Below, piece by piece: positions 28,906 through 38,489 of a stretch of DNA of 64,000 nucleotides (position 1 is its first letter; each line of letters opens with the position of its first letter). The stretch is from JALORV01 sp963769745 (GTDB lineage: Bacteria > Pseudomonadota > Gammaproteobacteria > Burkholderiales > Burkholderiaceae_F). The stretch covers positions 1-64,000 of the forward strand of contig CAVYNB010000009.1 in assembly GCA_963769745.1 (NCBI GenBank), written 5' to 3'. The notes below the pieces were generated by a model. The model did no database searches and was not told where the DNA came from. It saw only the letters and a list, made by a program, of their open reading frames with translations. A program made the position numbers and the translations under genes.

Positions 28906-30135
28906 CTAGTAATCCCGCCCCCCTGCCAGCACGACCGCGCCGAAGCGGACGATGCCATAGGCGATCCAGTTGACCATCCGCCGCAGCAGTCCGCGGTGTG
29001 CAAATTCCTGCGGCTGGACGGTGCGCGAGTGTTCGTCGATCGCGCGTTCCAGCGCAGTCCGCAGGTCGCGCGCAAACGCGGCGTCGTAGACGGCGACATT
29101 GGCTTCGCGCGCCAGCAGAAGACTGTAGGGATCGATGTTGCTCGATCCCACCGTGGCCCAGGATTCGTCCACCACGGCGACCTTGGCATGCAGGTAACTC
29201 GTCTCGTACTCATGGATCTCGACGCCGGCCTCGAGGAACTGTGAATAGAGCGCTTCCTGCCCATAGTGCTGGATCGCGTACTCGATACGACCCTGCACGA
29301 GCAGCCGGACCCGCACACCGCGTCGCACACAGTCGATCAGCGCCTTGCGAAACGTCCGGCCGGGCAGGAAGTAGGCGCACGCGATCAGCACTTCCTTGTG
29401 CGCTGTCCTGATCACTTCCATGTAGGCGGATTCGATCGTCCGCCGGTAGCGCAGGTTATCCCGCAACAACAGCGACGCGCGTACTCCATCGGCGTAGGGC
29501 GGCGGGATCGATTCCAGCGCCAGCGCCGGTGCAGGCCCGGAGCGACCGCGGCCCTGCAGCAGCTGAAGCGTCCACCACAGTCGTTTCATCGCCAGGGCGA
29601 TCGACGCCACGATCGGGCCCTCGCAGACGACCGCGAAGTCGAAGCGCGGACCCAGCCGCGCCGGTTCCGGGTCCGGATGATGGTGATCGTCGATGATATT
29701 GATGCCGCCCGCAAAGGCGAGCTGGTCGTCGACCAGCACGAGCTTGCGATGCATGCGTCGCAGGAGTCGCCGCTCCAGGCGCCACCAGCGCGTGCGGCGG
29801 AAGATGATGACCTGCGCACCGACGCTCTCGAGACGGGACTTCAGTTCGGGGGCAAAGGCACCGGTGCCAAAGCCGTCGACGACCAGACGCACGGCGACGC
29901 CACGATCGGCCGCTGCCGCCAGTGCGTCGCTGACGCGCAGTCCGATGTTGTCCTGGGCGAAGATGTAGGTCTCGAAATGGATGGAGCGGGCGGCGCCGTT
30001 GATCGCCGCCAGAAGATTGGGAAAGAACTCGTCGCCGTTTTGCAGCAGGCGGACACGGTTGCCACCGTAGACCAGCGGACGCGTCGTGATCTCGAAGCGC
30101 GGGCGCCGGAGTGCCGGTCGCACGCGCTCAGTCAC
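28906..30135 (-). CDS. clsB: Cardiolipin synthase B-like phospholipase D family protein
   Basis: 409 residues. Two HKD motifs are present: HRKLVLVDDQLAFAGGIN and HAKVAVVDESWATVGSSN. The region between and the start (RVRLLQNGDEFFPNLLAAI) match ClsB, which joins phospholipids into cardiolipin at the inner membrane. The start is a GTG that overlaps the stop of the endonuclease/exonuclease/phosphatase gene by GTGA, so they are translationally coupled. ClsB next to such a gene is known from E. coli (ybhO–ybhP). Confidence 0.9.
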   Translation of the reverse strand: MTERVRPALRRPRFEITTRPLVYGGNRVRLLQNGDEFFPNLLAAINGAARSIHFETYIFAQDNIGLRVSDALAAAADRGVAVRLVVDGFGTGAFAPELKSRLESVGAQVIIFRRTRWWRLERRLLRRMHRKLVLVDDQLAFAGGINIIDDHHHPDPEPARLGPRFDFAVVCEGPIVASIALAMKRLWWTLQLLQGRGRSGPAPALALESIPPPYADGVRASLLLRDNLRYRRTIESAYMEVIRTAHKEVLIACAYFLPGRTFRKALIDCVRRGVRVRLLVQGRIEYAIQHYGQEALYSQFLEAGVEIHEYETSYLHAKVAVVDESWATVGSSNIDPYSLLLAREANVAVYDAAFARDLRTALERAIDEHSRTVQPQEFAHRGLLRRMVNWIAYGIVRFGAVVLAGGRDY

Positions 30136-30942
30136 GCCACCTCGAGATCAGCGATCAGGGGCATGTGGTCGGAACGCTGCGACCACTCGATGCCCTTGGG
30201 CACACTGACGTCGCGAACGTTGAAGCCGCGCACGTAGATGCGGTCCAGCTGCAGCCACGGCATTACGCTGGGATAGGTTCGCGCCACCAGCGGTCGCGCG
30301 CCGTTGCGCCACGGCAGCAGTCGGTCGAGGCGGCGACGGCGACTGTGCTGGCGGTTGAAGTCGCCGGCCGCCTCGACGACGTCCAGTTCGCGATGCAGGA
30401 CTTCGTCGACACCCTGCTGCCAGTCGTTGAAGTCGCCCGCGATGATCAGCGGCGCGTCGGTCGGAACCTCGCTGCGGACGAAGTCGATCAGGAACTCTGC
30501 CTGGCGCACGCGGCTGCGCTTGATCAGGCCGAAGTGAGTGTTGATGAGGTGAATGTCAACCGCACCACGCCGCGTCTCGACGTGCGAGATCGCGTGCAGC
30601 ATCCCGCGACTTTTCCAGGGCGTGGTCCGAGATGTCGTGATTCAGGTACTGGCCGATCGTGTGGCGCGACACGATGGCGTTGCCGTGGTGGCCGTGCGGA
30701 TAGACCGCGTTCATGCCGTACGCGCGATGCAGGTAGCCGCCCGTGCACAGCACGTCGAGTTGCGTGCCGTTCGGATGGTCCGGCCGGCGCGCCAGGCGTT
30801 CGTTGCGTTCCTGCACTTCCTGCAGGAAGACGATGTCGGCGTCGATCGTGTGCAGCGCGACGCGCAGGTCGTGGATGCGCGAGCGCTTGCGCAGCCCCAT
30901 TACGCCCTTGTGGATGTTGTACGTCGCGACGCGCAGTTGCAT
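30132..30942 (-). CDS. Endonuclease/exonuclease/phosphatase family protein (frame broken once)
   Basis: About 269 residues after correction. The first part (RVATYNIHKGVMG, DIVFLQEVQERN) and the second part (HLINTHFGLIKRS, IIAGDFNDW, RSDHMPLIADLEV) supply the Asn, Glu, Asp and His metal-site and catalytic residues of the DNase I-like fold. They are in different frames. One extra T near 30609, in AAAAGTCGCGG, restores ALEKRGMLHAISHVE. The gene resembles ybhP, which is coupled to clsB. Its substrate is unknown. Confidence 0.88.
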
Positions 30943-30956
30943 GCAGCCAGTCTTGC

Positions 30957-32483
30957 TCAGTCCGCGCCCGGCGCAAGCGAGAAATAGCGATCGATCAGCA
31001 GCGGATCGTCAAAGTGACGACGGCCGACAAATGCCGTTGCATGATGACCCCATTGCCGCATCTGACCCGCCGACGGCACACCCATCGGCCAGAAGATGAA
31101 TCGCTCGGGCCGCTCCGAGCCCGGCACCAGGGCGTCCGGCCCGTAAATGCTGCGCGTGCCACCGCCGGCCACCGCCGGCAACGCGAGTGCACGCAGCTCG
31201 TTTTCGTCCTTCAAGCCGATACGGCACTCCGGGCGCCGGCTGCGGCGAATCGACGGCCACCCGCTGGATGTTGTGATCGCCCGACCCGACGTAGACGATC
31301 ACACGTTCGCCCGGGCCCGGGTGAATGCACGACCTGCGGCGAGAACATCGTCTCGTCAAATATGCCCTCGTGCTCGAGCGGTCCCGGGCGCTCGCGCACG
31401 CGTTCGGTCGGAAAGAACATGTGAAAGCAGCCGCACGCATGGATCGAGTCATAGACCAGCGGGCGGCCCCGGGCATCGAGCGTGACCCGCCAGACGAGAG
31501 CGTCGAGCCGGCCTGCCACCCAATCGAGCGGATGGCTGGCGGGCCGGGCCGGGAACCAGAACGTGTAGACAAGCTGCAGCGTGGGCTTACCGTCGAACTC
31601 GGTCCATGCGGCACGCACGTACGTCGCCGGCTCGCTGACATCAACGGCGATGTAAAGGTCGTCACCACTTTTCCGCCAGGCCAGCCTGCCGATGCGGTCA
31701 TCGTCGTCGACCGTGTCGACGACCAGCACCGGAGCATGCTGTTGCAGCAGTTGCCAGGCGCGCTCAGGAGTCACCGCCGGCATCCGCAGCGGGCCTGCAC
31801 CGGCAGTGTCGGTCGGGAGCAATCCGGCCAGCGTCTCCGAACTGCCCGGCCCCGGCACGTAACGGATGCGCTTGCCTTTCACCGTCAGTTCGGGGAACGG
31901 CGTGGCATACAGGTCGCGCGTGGTCTGCTGCCAGGCAGCCACCCCCCAGGTGAAGGGAATCTTGGACAGCGGATACAGGCCGACAACCCGCAACGCATCG
32001 TTGTAGCTGTGCGGAGCGCTGGCGAGATTCGCCACCCGTTCGGCATCGGCACGGTTGGCAGCCACGAGTTCCGCACGGCAGCGCTCGAGTGCGGCCTGGT
32101 CAACGTCGGCAATGCGCGCATTGGCGCCTTCGTACTTCGCGAGCTTCGGCGTCGAGCGCGGCCATGCGATCGAGCTTCGCCTGCGCCACCGCAGCCGCGT
32201 CGCGGTCGCCAGGTGACCGCGACGCGGTGAAGCGATCGACCCGAAGGAACGGATAGCCGTCGACGCGCGCGGCCTGCGCATCGCGCACACCGGCGGCGTC
32301 GATGCGCGCATCCAGGTCGCGCAGGCGGCGCATGCAGTCGCCGAGCGCATCGGCACGCGCGAGCTGCTCGCTCGCCGGGGCCACGGCATAGGGATCCGGC
32401 ACGGACGCGCACCCGACCAGCGCCACCGTTACGGCGACACTAGCTGTGAGTGCGTTGCGCCAGTTCACGGACGGCTGCGGCAT
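30957..32483 (-). CDS. Large lipoprotein of unknown function (frame broken three times)
   Basis: About 507 residues after correction. The start (NWRNALTASVAVTVALVGCAS) is a lipoprotein signal with lipobox LVGC. The rest has no domain that I recognise; conserved-looking stretches are YNDALRVVGLYPLSKIPFTWG, YVPGPGSSETLAGLLP, HACGCFHMFFPT and ERFIFWPMGVPSAGQMRQWGHHATAFVG. One extra base each near 32150, 31311 and 31212 moves the frame the same way. The N-terminus overlaps the nudB gene by 44 bp; a GTG at 32468 is an alternative start. Its place in the aspS–nudB–clsB block suggests an envelope role. Confidence 0.7.
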
Positions 32484-32892
32484 TGGTCCAGGAAAAGCAG
32501 GCATCTGCGGCGTCGCGCCACGGCAGCCATCGACAGGCGCGATGCTCACGCGGTGCAAGCTGCGGGCTGAAGCGCTCAACCACACGAAGGCCGAAGACAT
32601 GCTCCGTATTATGCGTAACGCCGGGCGCATAACGATGACGCCATTCGGAATAGATTTCGTAACGGTGCTCAACGGCCCAGTCGTCGAACCGTTCTGGCGC
32701 GGCGACAAGTCCGGTTTCCTCGGCGACCTCGCGGGCGCAGGCGCACCGTAGATCTTCGCCCGGATAGTCAAGGCTGCCAGTCACGGACTGCCAGAACCCG
32801 GGATGGTCGGCACGCTCGAGCAGCAGGACGTCGAGTGCCGGAGTATGGATCACGACCAGCACCGACTCGGGAATCTTGACCACCGGCGTCAC
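32440..32892 (-). CDS. nudB: Dihydroneopterin triphosphate diphosphatase (Nudix)
   Basis: 150 residues. The Nudix box is GSLDYPGEDLRCACAREV followed by AEETGL, with the glycine-to-glutamate gap one residue longer than usual, as in other betaproteobacterial NudB. A tryptophan-rich start (PVVKIPESVLVVIHTP) and WLPWRDAADACFSWTN are typical of NudB, which removes pyrophosphate from dihydroneopterin triphosphate in folate synthesis. The start is probably GTG at 32892. As read, the gene appears fused to aspS, but that comes from an extra base in the 3' end of aspS. Confidence 0.85.
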   Translation of the reverse strand: MTPVVKIPESVLVVIHTPALDVLLLERADHPGFWQSVTGSLDYPGEDLRCACAREVAEETGLVAAPERFDDWAVEHRYEIYSEWRHRYAPGVTHNTEHVFGLRVVERFSPQLAPREHRACRWLPWRDAADACFSWTNAAAVRELAQRTHS

Positions 32893-32966
32893 GAAATCGG
32901 TGCTCCGACCCGGCGGCCGGCGACCCTCATCGGCCGCGCAACGGCGCTCACTTGCCCGCGTCCGCC

Positions 32967-34830
32967 TTACTTCTGATTCAGCTCGCCCGCATGGCGCTGC
33001 GTCAGGTTCGGCCGCGCCGACTTCGGCTTCCGCGCGGACCTCGCCGCGCAGGCGGATGTGCAGTTCGCGCAGCTGCTTCTCGTCGACGGGTGACGGTGCC
33101 TTCGTCAGCAGGCACTGCGCCCGCTGCGTCTTGGGGAATGCGATCACATCGCGGATCGACTCGGCGCCGGCCATCATCGTGACGATGCGATCGAGCCCGA
33201 ACGCGATGCCGCCGTGCGGCGGCGCGCCGTACTGCAGCGCATCGAGCAGGAAGCCGAACTTCTCGCGCGCCTCCTCGGCACCAATCTTCAGTGCGCGGAA
33301 GACCTTGCTCTGAACCTCTTCGCGGTGGATCCGCACCGAGCCGCCGCCAATCTCCCATCCGTTCAGGGCCATGTCGTAGGCCTTGGCCAGCGCCTTGGAC
33401 GGATCCGTCTGCAGGAAGTCCTCGTGGCCTTCCTTCGGACTGGTGAACGGGTGATGCGCAGCGACGTAGCGCTGCTCGTCCTCGTCGAACTCGAACATCG
33501 GGAAGTCGATCACCCATAGTGGCTTCCAGCCGGCAGCCGACAGCCCTTGGGCGCGCCCGAATTCGCTGTGGCCGATCTTGGTGCGCAACGCACCCAGCGA
33601 GTCGTAGACGATCTTGGCGCGGTCGGCGCCAAAGAAGATCACGTCGCCGTCGGCCGCTCCGGTCAGTTCGAGCACCGCGGCGAGCGCCGCATCGTTCAGG
33701 TTCTTGACGATCGGGCTCTGCAGGCCGTCGCGACCTTTCGCCTTCTCGTTGACCTTGATGTAGGCAAGGCCCTTGGCGCCGTAGATCTTGACGAACTCGG
33801 TGTAGCCATCGATCTCCGAACGCGGCATCCCATCGGTCACATGAGCGCCGTGCGGAATGCGCAGCGCAACCACCTTGCCGTCCTTCATCTCGGTGGCGGC
33901 CTTGAAGACCTTGAACTCGACGTCCCGCATGGCGTCGGTCACGTCGGTCAGCTGCAGTGCGACCCGCAGGTCCGGCTTGTCGGAGCCGTACAGCCGCATC
34001 GCGTCGCCATAGGTCATGACCGGGAACGGCTTCGGCAGCGTGACGTTCATCACCTCGGCAAAGACAGTGCGGATCATCTCTTCCATGATCGCGCGGATCT
34101 CGGTCTCGTCGAGGAACGAGGTCTCGATGTCGATCTGCGTGAATTCGGGCTGCCGATCGGCCCTGAGGTCCTCGTCGCGGAAGCACTTGACGATCTGGTA
34201 GTAGCGGTCGAATCCCGCGACCATCAGCAGCTGCTTGAAGAGCTGTGGCGACTGCGGCAGCGCGAAGAACTCGCCGGGGTGCACGCGTGACGGCACCAGG
34301 TAGTCGCGCGCGCCTTCCGGCGTGCTCTTGGTCAGCATCGGGGTCTCGATGTCGACAAAGCCCGCGGCGTCGAGATAGCGCCGGACGGCCATCGCCACCT
34401 TGTAGCGCAGCATCATGTTCTTCTGCATCGGTGCGCGCCGCAGGTCGAGCACTCGATGCGTCAGTCGCGTCGTCTCCGAGAGGTTCTCGTCGTCGAGCTG
34501 GAACGGCACCGGCACCGAAGCGTTGAGGATCTCGAGCTGAGTGCACAGCACTTCGATGCCGCCGGACACCAAGGCTTCGTTGATCGTGCCTTCCGGGCGC
34601 TTGCGCACCTGGCCGGTGATCTTCAGGCAATACTCGTTGCGGACCTTCTCGGCGTTGGCGAACACGTCCGCACGGTCCGGGTCGCAGACGACCTGCACGA
34701 GGCCCTCGCGATCCCGCAGGTCGATGAAGATGACGCCGCCGTGATCACGGCGACGATGCACCCAGCCAAACAGGGTGACGGTCTGACCGATGAACTTCTC
34801 GTCCACCCGGCCGGCATATTCGGTACGCAT
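32967..34830 (-). CDS. aspS: Aspartyl-tRNA synthetase (3' end shifted by one base)
   Basis: About 620 residues. Class II motifs are visible: FRDEDLRADRQPEFTQIDIE (motif 2) and GIAFGLDRIVTMM (motif 3), after an N-terminal anticodon-binding domain (VTLFGWVHRRRDHGGVIFIDLRD). The bacterial GAD insert is present. The ATG at 34830 has GGAG 7 bp upstream. Just after RELHIRLR one extra base near 33045 diverts the frame into nudB; dropping it gives a short basic tail (KPKSARPNLTQ…) and a stop at 32967. Position beside nudB and fmdB is typical of Betaproteobacteria. The Asp versus Asp/Asn charging specificity cannot be decided here. Confidence 0.93.
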
Positions 34831-35161
34831 GAAATGCTCCGCTGTGACTGGCAGTCCGCGACTCGACGCTCCGGCGCGACTGCGCAAAACCAGTGATTAT
34901 CCCCGAGGGGCTCGTCTTCAGCTTGGTGGCCGGACCGGCGCCATGACGACGCGCAACGGATCCGGCAGCAGTGGGGCCGAACAGCGCTACCTGCCCGACC
35001 CTATCGGTTTCGCTGATTGGACGACGCGAACCGCATCACCCGACGAGCACATCCGCCGGCGCATCTGTCGGCGCCGTGATCATGCATCCGGTGTTTCGTC
35101 GTCATGGGCCGAACCTTAGCAGGGGACCGCGCGGGGCTCAAAGTCCGAGACTCGCGCGGCC
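34831..35161. other. Intergenic region, nothing recognised
   Basis: The 331 bp lie between the end of the DUF502 gene and the start of aspS, so they should hold the aspS promoter and leader. I see no T-box-like or other known leader and no gene. Confidence 0.4.
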
Positions 35162-35803
35162 TCAGGCCGGAGGCGGCGACGCGCTCGTCAGCACGGCGGG
35201 CCGCACTGGCCGCGCACCGGGTTCCACTACGCCGAGCGATACATGGAACTTCAGCGCGTCGTCGACGCTGACATCGACGTCCCGGACCCGCGACGGCGGC
35301 ATCATCAGCACGTATCCGGAGGTCGGGTTGGGGGCGGTGGGCACATAGACGGTAACCCAGGCTTCACCGAGTTGCTCTGCGACCGCGCCCGTCGGCTCGC
35401 CGACGATGAACGCCAGCGTCCATTGCTCCGGCTGCGGGAACTCGACCAGCACGACCTTGCGGAACGCGTTGCCCTTGGGCGAGAGCATCGTGTCCGACAC
35501 CTGCTTCACGCTCGAGTAGATCGACCGCACGATCGGGATCCGGCCCAGCAGCCCTTCCCACCAGTGCAGCAGCCGTCGACCGACGATGTTGCGCGCAAGC
35601 ACGCCCGTGAGCAGCACGACGGCCACTGCCAGCAACGCCCCGAGGCCCGGGATGCGGAAGCCGAGCAGCGCTTCCGGCCGCCACGCCGGCGGCATCAGCA
35701 GCAGCGTCTGATCCATCCAGCCAATGATCGTCTCGAGGATCAGCAGGGTGATCCCGAGGGGCAGCCAGATCAGGAGGCCGGTGATCAGGTACTTGCGAAA
35801 CAT
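35162..35803 (-). CDS. DUF502-family membrane protein
   Basis: 213 residues. Two membrane segments (YLITGLLIWLPLGITLLILETII and LGALLAVAVVLLTGVLARNIV) are followed by a soluble domain with the family marks IPIVRSIYSSVKQVSDTM and PTAPNPTSGYVLMMP. DUF502 proteins occur in bacteria and plants; the role is unclear. The start is the ATG at 35803 (MFRKYLITG). The order fmdB, DUF502, aspS is conserved in Betaproteobacteria. Confidence 0.9.
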   Translation of the reverse strand: MFRKYLITGLLIWLPLGITLLILETIIGWMDQTLLLMPPAWRPEALLGFRIPGLGALLAVAVVLLTGVLARNIVGRRLLHWWEGLLGRIPIVRSIYSSVKQVSDTMLSPKGNAFRKVVLVEFPQPEQWTLAFIVGEPTGAVAEQLGEAWVTVYVPTAPNPTSGYVLMMPPSRVRDVDVSVDDALKFHVSLGVVEPGARPVRPAVLTSASPPPA

Positions 35804-35841
35804 GTGTGGTTCCACCTGCGCCACGGCACTCGGCGCGTGGC

Positions 35842-35876
35842 CCTGAGAAAGAAAAAGCCGCGGCACCGCCGCGGCT
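35842..35876 (-). terminator. Rho-independent terminator after fmdB
   Basis: AGCCGCGGC (35856-35864) pairs with GCCGCGGCT (35868-35876) around a 3-nt loop. On the minus strand it is followed by TTTTTCTTTCTC. It separates the fmdB transcript from the DUF502 gene. Confidence 0.85.
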
Positions 35877-35907
35877 CCGCTGCATTCGAGGATAGCCGAT
35901 CAGTCCA

Positions 35908-36276
35908 TCACGTCGCGGCGGGAGCGGGCCCGCCCGTGCTGCCGCCAGCAGCGGGAGCAGGTGTGGGCGATGCGCTTTCGGCAGTCTTGGAGCCGGCGGC
36001 CGGAGTTTCGGCGGGCTTAGCCGTGTCGGACTTCGCCTCCCCATCCTTTGCTGCGCCGTCAGCGGCCTTGCTGTCCTTGGCCTTGGCGGTGCCGTTACCC
36101 TTGAAATCGGTCGCATACCAGCCGCTGCCCTTCAGCTGAAAGCCGGCCGCGGTCACCTTCTTCACAAGGCTGCTGCGGTGGCAGGATGGACAGTCAGTCA
36201 GCGGCGCGTCGGAGATCTTCTGCAGCACTTCGACCTCGTGGCGGCACTCGGCGCACTGATAGGCATAAATCGGCAT
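35908..36276 (-). CDS. FmdB-type zinc-ribbon protein
   Basis: 122 residues. The N-terminal zinc ribbon is MPIYAYQCAECRHEVEVLQK then DCPSCHRSS (two CxxC knuckles), and GFQLKGSGWYATDF follows, as in the FmdB/regulatory protein family. The C-terminal 60 residues are a low-complexity Ala/Lys/Pro tail. Its role is not established, although members are often called regulatory. It is first in the DUF502/aspS block but has its own terminator. Confidence 0.9.
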   Translation of the reverse strand: MPIYAYQCAECRHEVEVLQKISDAPLTDCPSCHRSSLVKKVTAAGFQLKGSGWYATDFKGNGTAKAKDSKAADGAAKDGEAKSDTAKPAETPAAGSKTAESASPTPAPAAGGSTGGPAPAAT

Positions 36277-36474
36277 GGGCTAAAACTCGCTTCGCGGTCT
36301 CGTATCGCTAATGGCTTGCCAACTGCTTGCTAATTGATTGAATTGTAAGGGAGCACGTCAACAACTCGCGCCTGAAGTTGAGGGCGGATTCCGGGCGTAT
36401 CAAGGGCTCAGGCCCGCCCTCTTGGACTTTGCCCGCCGCTGTTGCACACTGCCCCGCCCCAGGAGGAGACACGC

Positions 36475-37860
36475 ATGGCCACAAGAAAGAGGGCGCACGC
36501 GCCGACGCCGGATGCACGTGCCGCACTGAAGGGCATCGATGCGTCCACGGCCGACAAGGTCAAGGTGGCGGCCACCGACATCGATGGCGTGTTGCGCGGC
36601 AAGTACCTGCACAAGGACAAGTTTGCATCCGCGGTCGACGGCGGCTTCGGCTTCTGCGATGTCGTGTTCGGCTGGGACATGATGGACAGCGTCTACGACA
36701 ACACGACCGTCACCGGCTGGCAGCACGGGTTTCCGGATGCGCTGGTGCGACTCGACCTCGCCACCGGGCGGCGCGTGCCATGGGACGACCACGTCCCCTT
36801 CTTTCTCGGCGAGTTCGTCACGGCCAAGGGCGAGCCCTACCCGATCTGTCCCCGGCAGACGCTGCGGCGCGTACTCAAGCGCGCCGAGAAGCTGGGCGTG
36901 CAGGCCATGTGTGGCCTGGAGTTCGAGTGGTTCAACTTCGCCGAAACGCCCTACAGCTGGGCACAGAAGAAAGGCGTCGACCCCACGCCGCTGACGCCGG
37001 GCATGTTCGGCTATTCGCTGCTGCGGGCGAACGCCAACCGGGGCTACTTCAACGCGCTGATGGACCAGTTGCTGGAGTTCCGCGTGCCCATCGAAGGGCT
37101 GCACACCGAGACCGGGCCTGGCGTCTACGAGGCCGCGATCCAGTTCTCGGACGCCCTCGAATGCGCGGACCGCGGAGTGCTCTTCAAGACCGGCGCCAAG
37201 GAAATCGGAGCGCAGTTCGGCATCATGCCGAGCTTCATGGCCAAGTGGAGCGCGCAGTACCCCGGCTGCAGCGGCCACGTGCACCAGTCGCTTTCGGACG
37301 GCAAGAAGAACCTCTTCTTCGACGCCAAGGGCCGCGCCGGCATGAGCAAGCTCTTCGAGAGCTTCCTGGCCGGACAGATCGCGGCCCTGATGCAGTTCGC
37401 GCCGATGTTCTGGCCAACCATCAACAGCTACAAACGTCTGGTCGACGGCTTCTGGGCGCCGGTCAAGCCGACCTGGGCGATCGACAACCGCACCGCAAGC
37501 TTCCGCGTCATTCCCGGATCGCCGAAGAGCACCCGGCTCGAAACCCGCTGTCCCGGTGCAGACATCAACCCCTACCTCGCCGTCGCCGCCCTGCTGGCCG
37601 CGGGGCTGCACGGTGTCGAGAAGAACCTCAAGCTCACCGCGCCTCCGATCACCGGCACCAATCAGGGCGCGGAGAACATCCCGCGCGCGCCGCGTTCGCT
37701 GAAGGAAACCACCGAGATCTTCCGGCGCTCCGACCTTGCACGCGACTGGTTCGGTGACCTGTTCGTCGATCACTTCGCCGCAACCCGCGAGTGGGAATGG
37801 CGACAGTGGCAGGACGCGGTCACGGACTTCGAGCTCAAGCGGTATTTCGAGATCATCTGA
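36475..37860 (+). CDS. Glutamine synthetase-like ligase (gamma-glutamyl-amine type)
   Basis: 461 residues. The GS catalytic fold is clear: GLEFEWFNF, ETGPGVYEAAIQFSD, CSGHVHQSL (the metal and ATP site), NRTASFRV and the C-terminal CPGADINPYLAVAALLAAGL. The N-terminal beta-grasp is short (VKVAATDIDGVLRGKYL), as in GlnT/PuuA-type enzymes rather than housekeeping GlnA. Such enzymes glutamylate amines. AGGAGGAG precedes the ATG at 36475. A class I amidohydrolase of the kind that undoes this step lies 12 kb away (49080), which fits a shared amine pathway (inference). Confidence 0.85.
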   Translation: MATRKRAHAPTPDARAALKGIDASTADKVKVAATDIDGVLRGKYLHKDKFASAVDGGFGFCDVVFGWDMMDSVYDNTTVTGWQHGFPDALVRLDLATGRRVPWDDHVPFFLGEFVTAKGEPYPICPRQTLRRVLKRAEKLGVQAMCGLEFEWFNFAETPYSWAQKKGVDPTPLTPGMFGYSLLRANANRGYFNALMDQLLEFRVPIEGLHTETGPGVYEAAIQFSDALECADRGVLFKTGAKEIGAQFGIMPSFMAKWSAQYPGCSGHVHQSLSDGKKNLFFDAKGRAGMSKLFESFLAGQIAALMQFAPMFWPTINSYKRLVDGFWAPVKPTWAIDNRTASFRVIPGSPKSTRLETRCPGADINPYLAVAALLAAGLHGVEKNLKLTAPPITGTNQGAENIPRAPRSLKETTEIFRRSDLARDWFGDLFVDHFAATREWEWRQWQDAVTDFELKRYFEII

Positions 37861-37970
37861 CCTGGCGCATTGAGCGCGGTCCGCCGGCAGGAAAACTCGC
37901 CGGCGCGCGATCCCGCTGCCGGCATCGCGTGCGGTAAATTTCGACTCGCGCCTCATCGCAACACCCGCCC

Positions 37971-38477
37971 TTGACACACACGGAACTTCCCAGCGACCTC
38001 GGTGCCCGTCACTTCGAGGACTACACGACAGGAATGGTCGTCGACTATGGGCCGATTGCGGTCGACGAATCCGGAATCATTGCCTTCGGCCAGCAGTTCG
38101 ATCCGCAGCCCTTCCACGTCGACCCCGTACAGGCGGCAACAGGTCCGTTCGGCGGCGTGGTTGCGAGCGGCTGGCACACCGCCAGCCTGATGATGCGGCT
38201 GCTCGTCGATCACTTCCTGCCGCGCACGGCCGGGTTGGGTTCGCCGGGTGTCGACGAGTTGCGCTGGCTCGCGCCGGTGCGGCCTGGCGACTCCCTTTCG
38301 TTGCGCATCACAGTGACCGAGGCCCGGCGCTCGCGCACCAAGCCCGACCGCGGACTGGTCCGGACCGCCAACGAAATTTTCAATCAGCACGGTGAGTCGG
38401 TGATGACGGTGAAGACCATGGTTCTGATGCGTTGCCGGAATTCGGGCGCCGAAACAGCGGCGCCGACAGGCGCATAG
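37971..38477 (+). CDS. MaoC-family acyl dehydratase
   Basis: 168 residues, a single hot-dog domain. HFEDYTTGMVVDYG begins the fold, and FGQQFDPQPFHVDPVQA carries the catalytic Asp/His pair (DPQPFHxD); GVVASGWHTASLMMRL is the second conserved stretch. It probably hydrates enoyl-CoA. The start appears to be TTG at 37971, because the upstream frame has no ATG or GTG that keeps the N-terminus short. It lies 12 bp before the TctC gene. Confidence 0.88.
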   Translation: MTHTELPSDLGARHFEDYTTGMVVDYGPIAVDESGIIAFGQQFDPQPFHVDPVQAATGPFGGVVASGWHTASLMMRLLVDHFLPRTAGLGSPGVDELRWLAPVRPGDSLSLRITVTEARRSRTKPDRGLVRTANEIFNQHGESVMTVKTMVLMRCRNSGAETAAPTGA

Positions 38478-38489
38478 AAAGGACACGTC

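Noticed and set aside
32440..34887. An AspRS–Nudix fusion protein
   Set aside because: The junction is out-of-frame sequence; one extra base near 33045 explains it, and normal ends for both genes are present.
37882..37905. CGCCGGC/GCCGGCG hairpin after the glutamine-synthetase-like gene
   Set aside because: A short stem without a T-run; stems of this size arise often by chance in GC-rich DNA.
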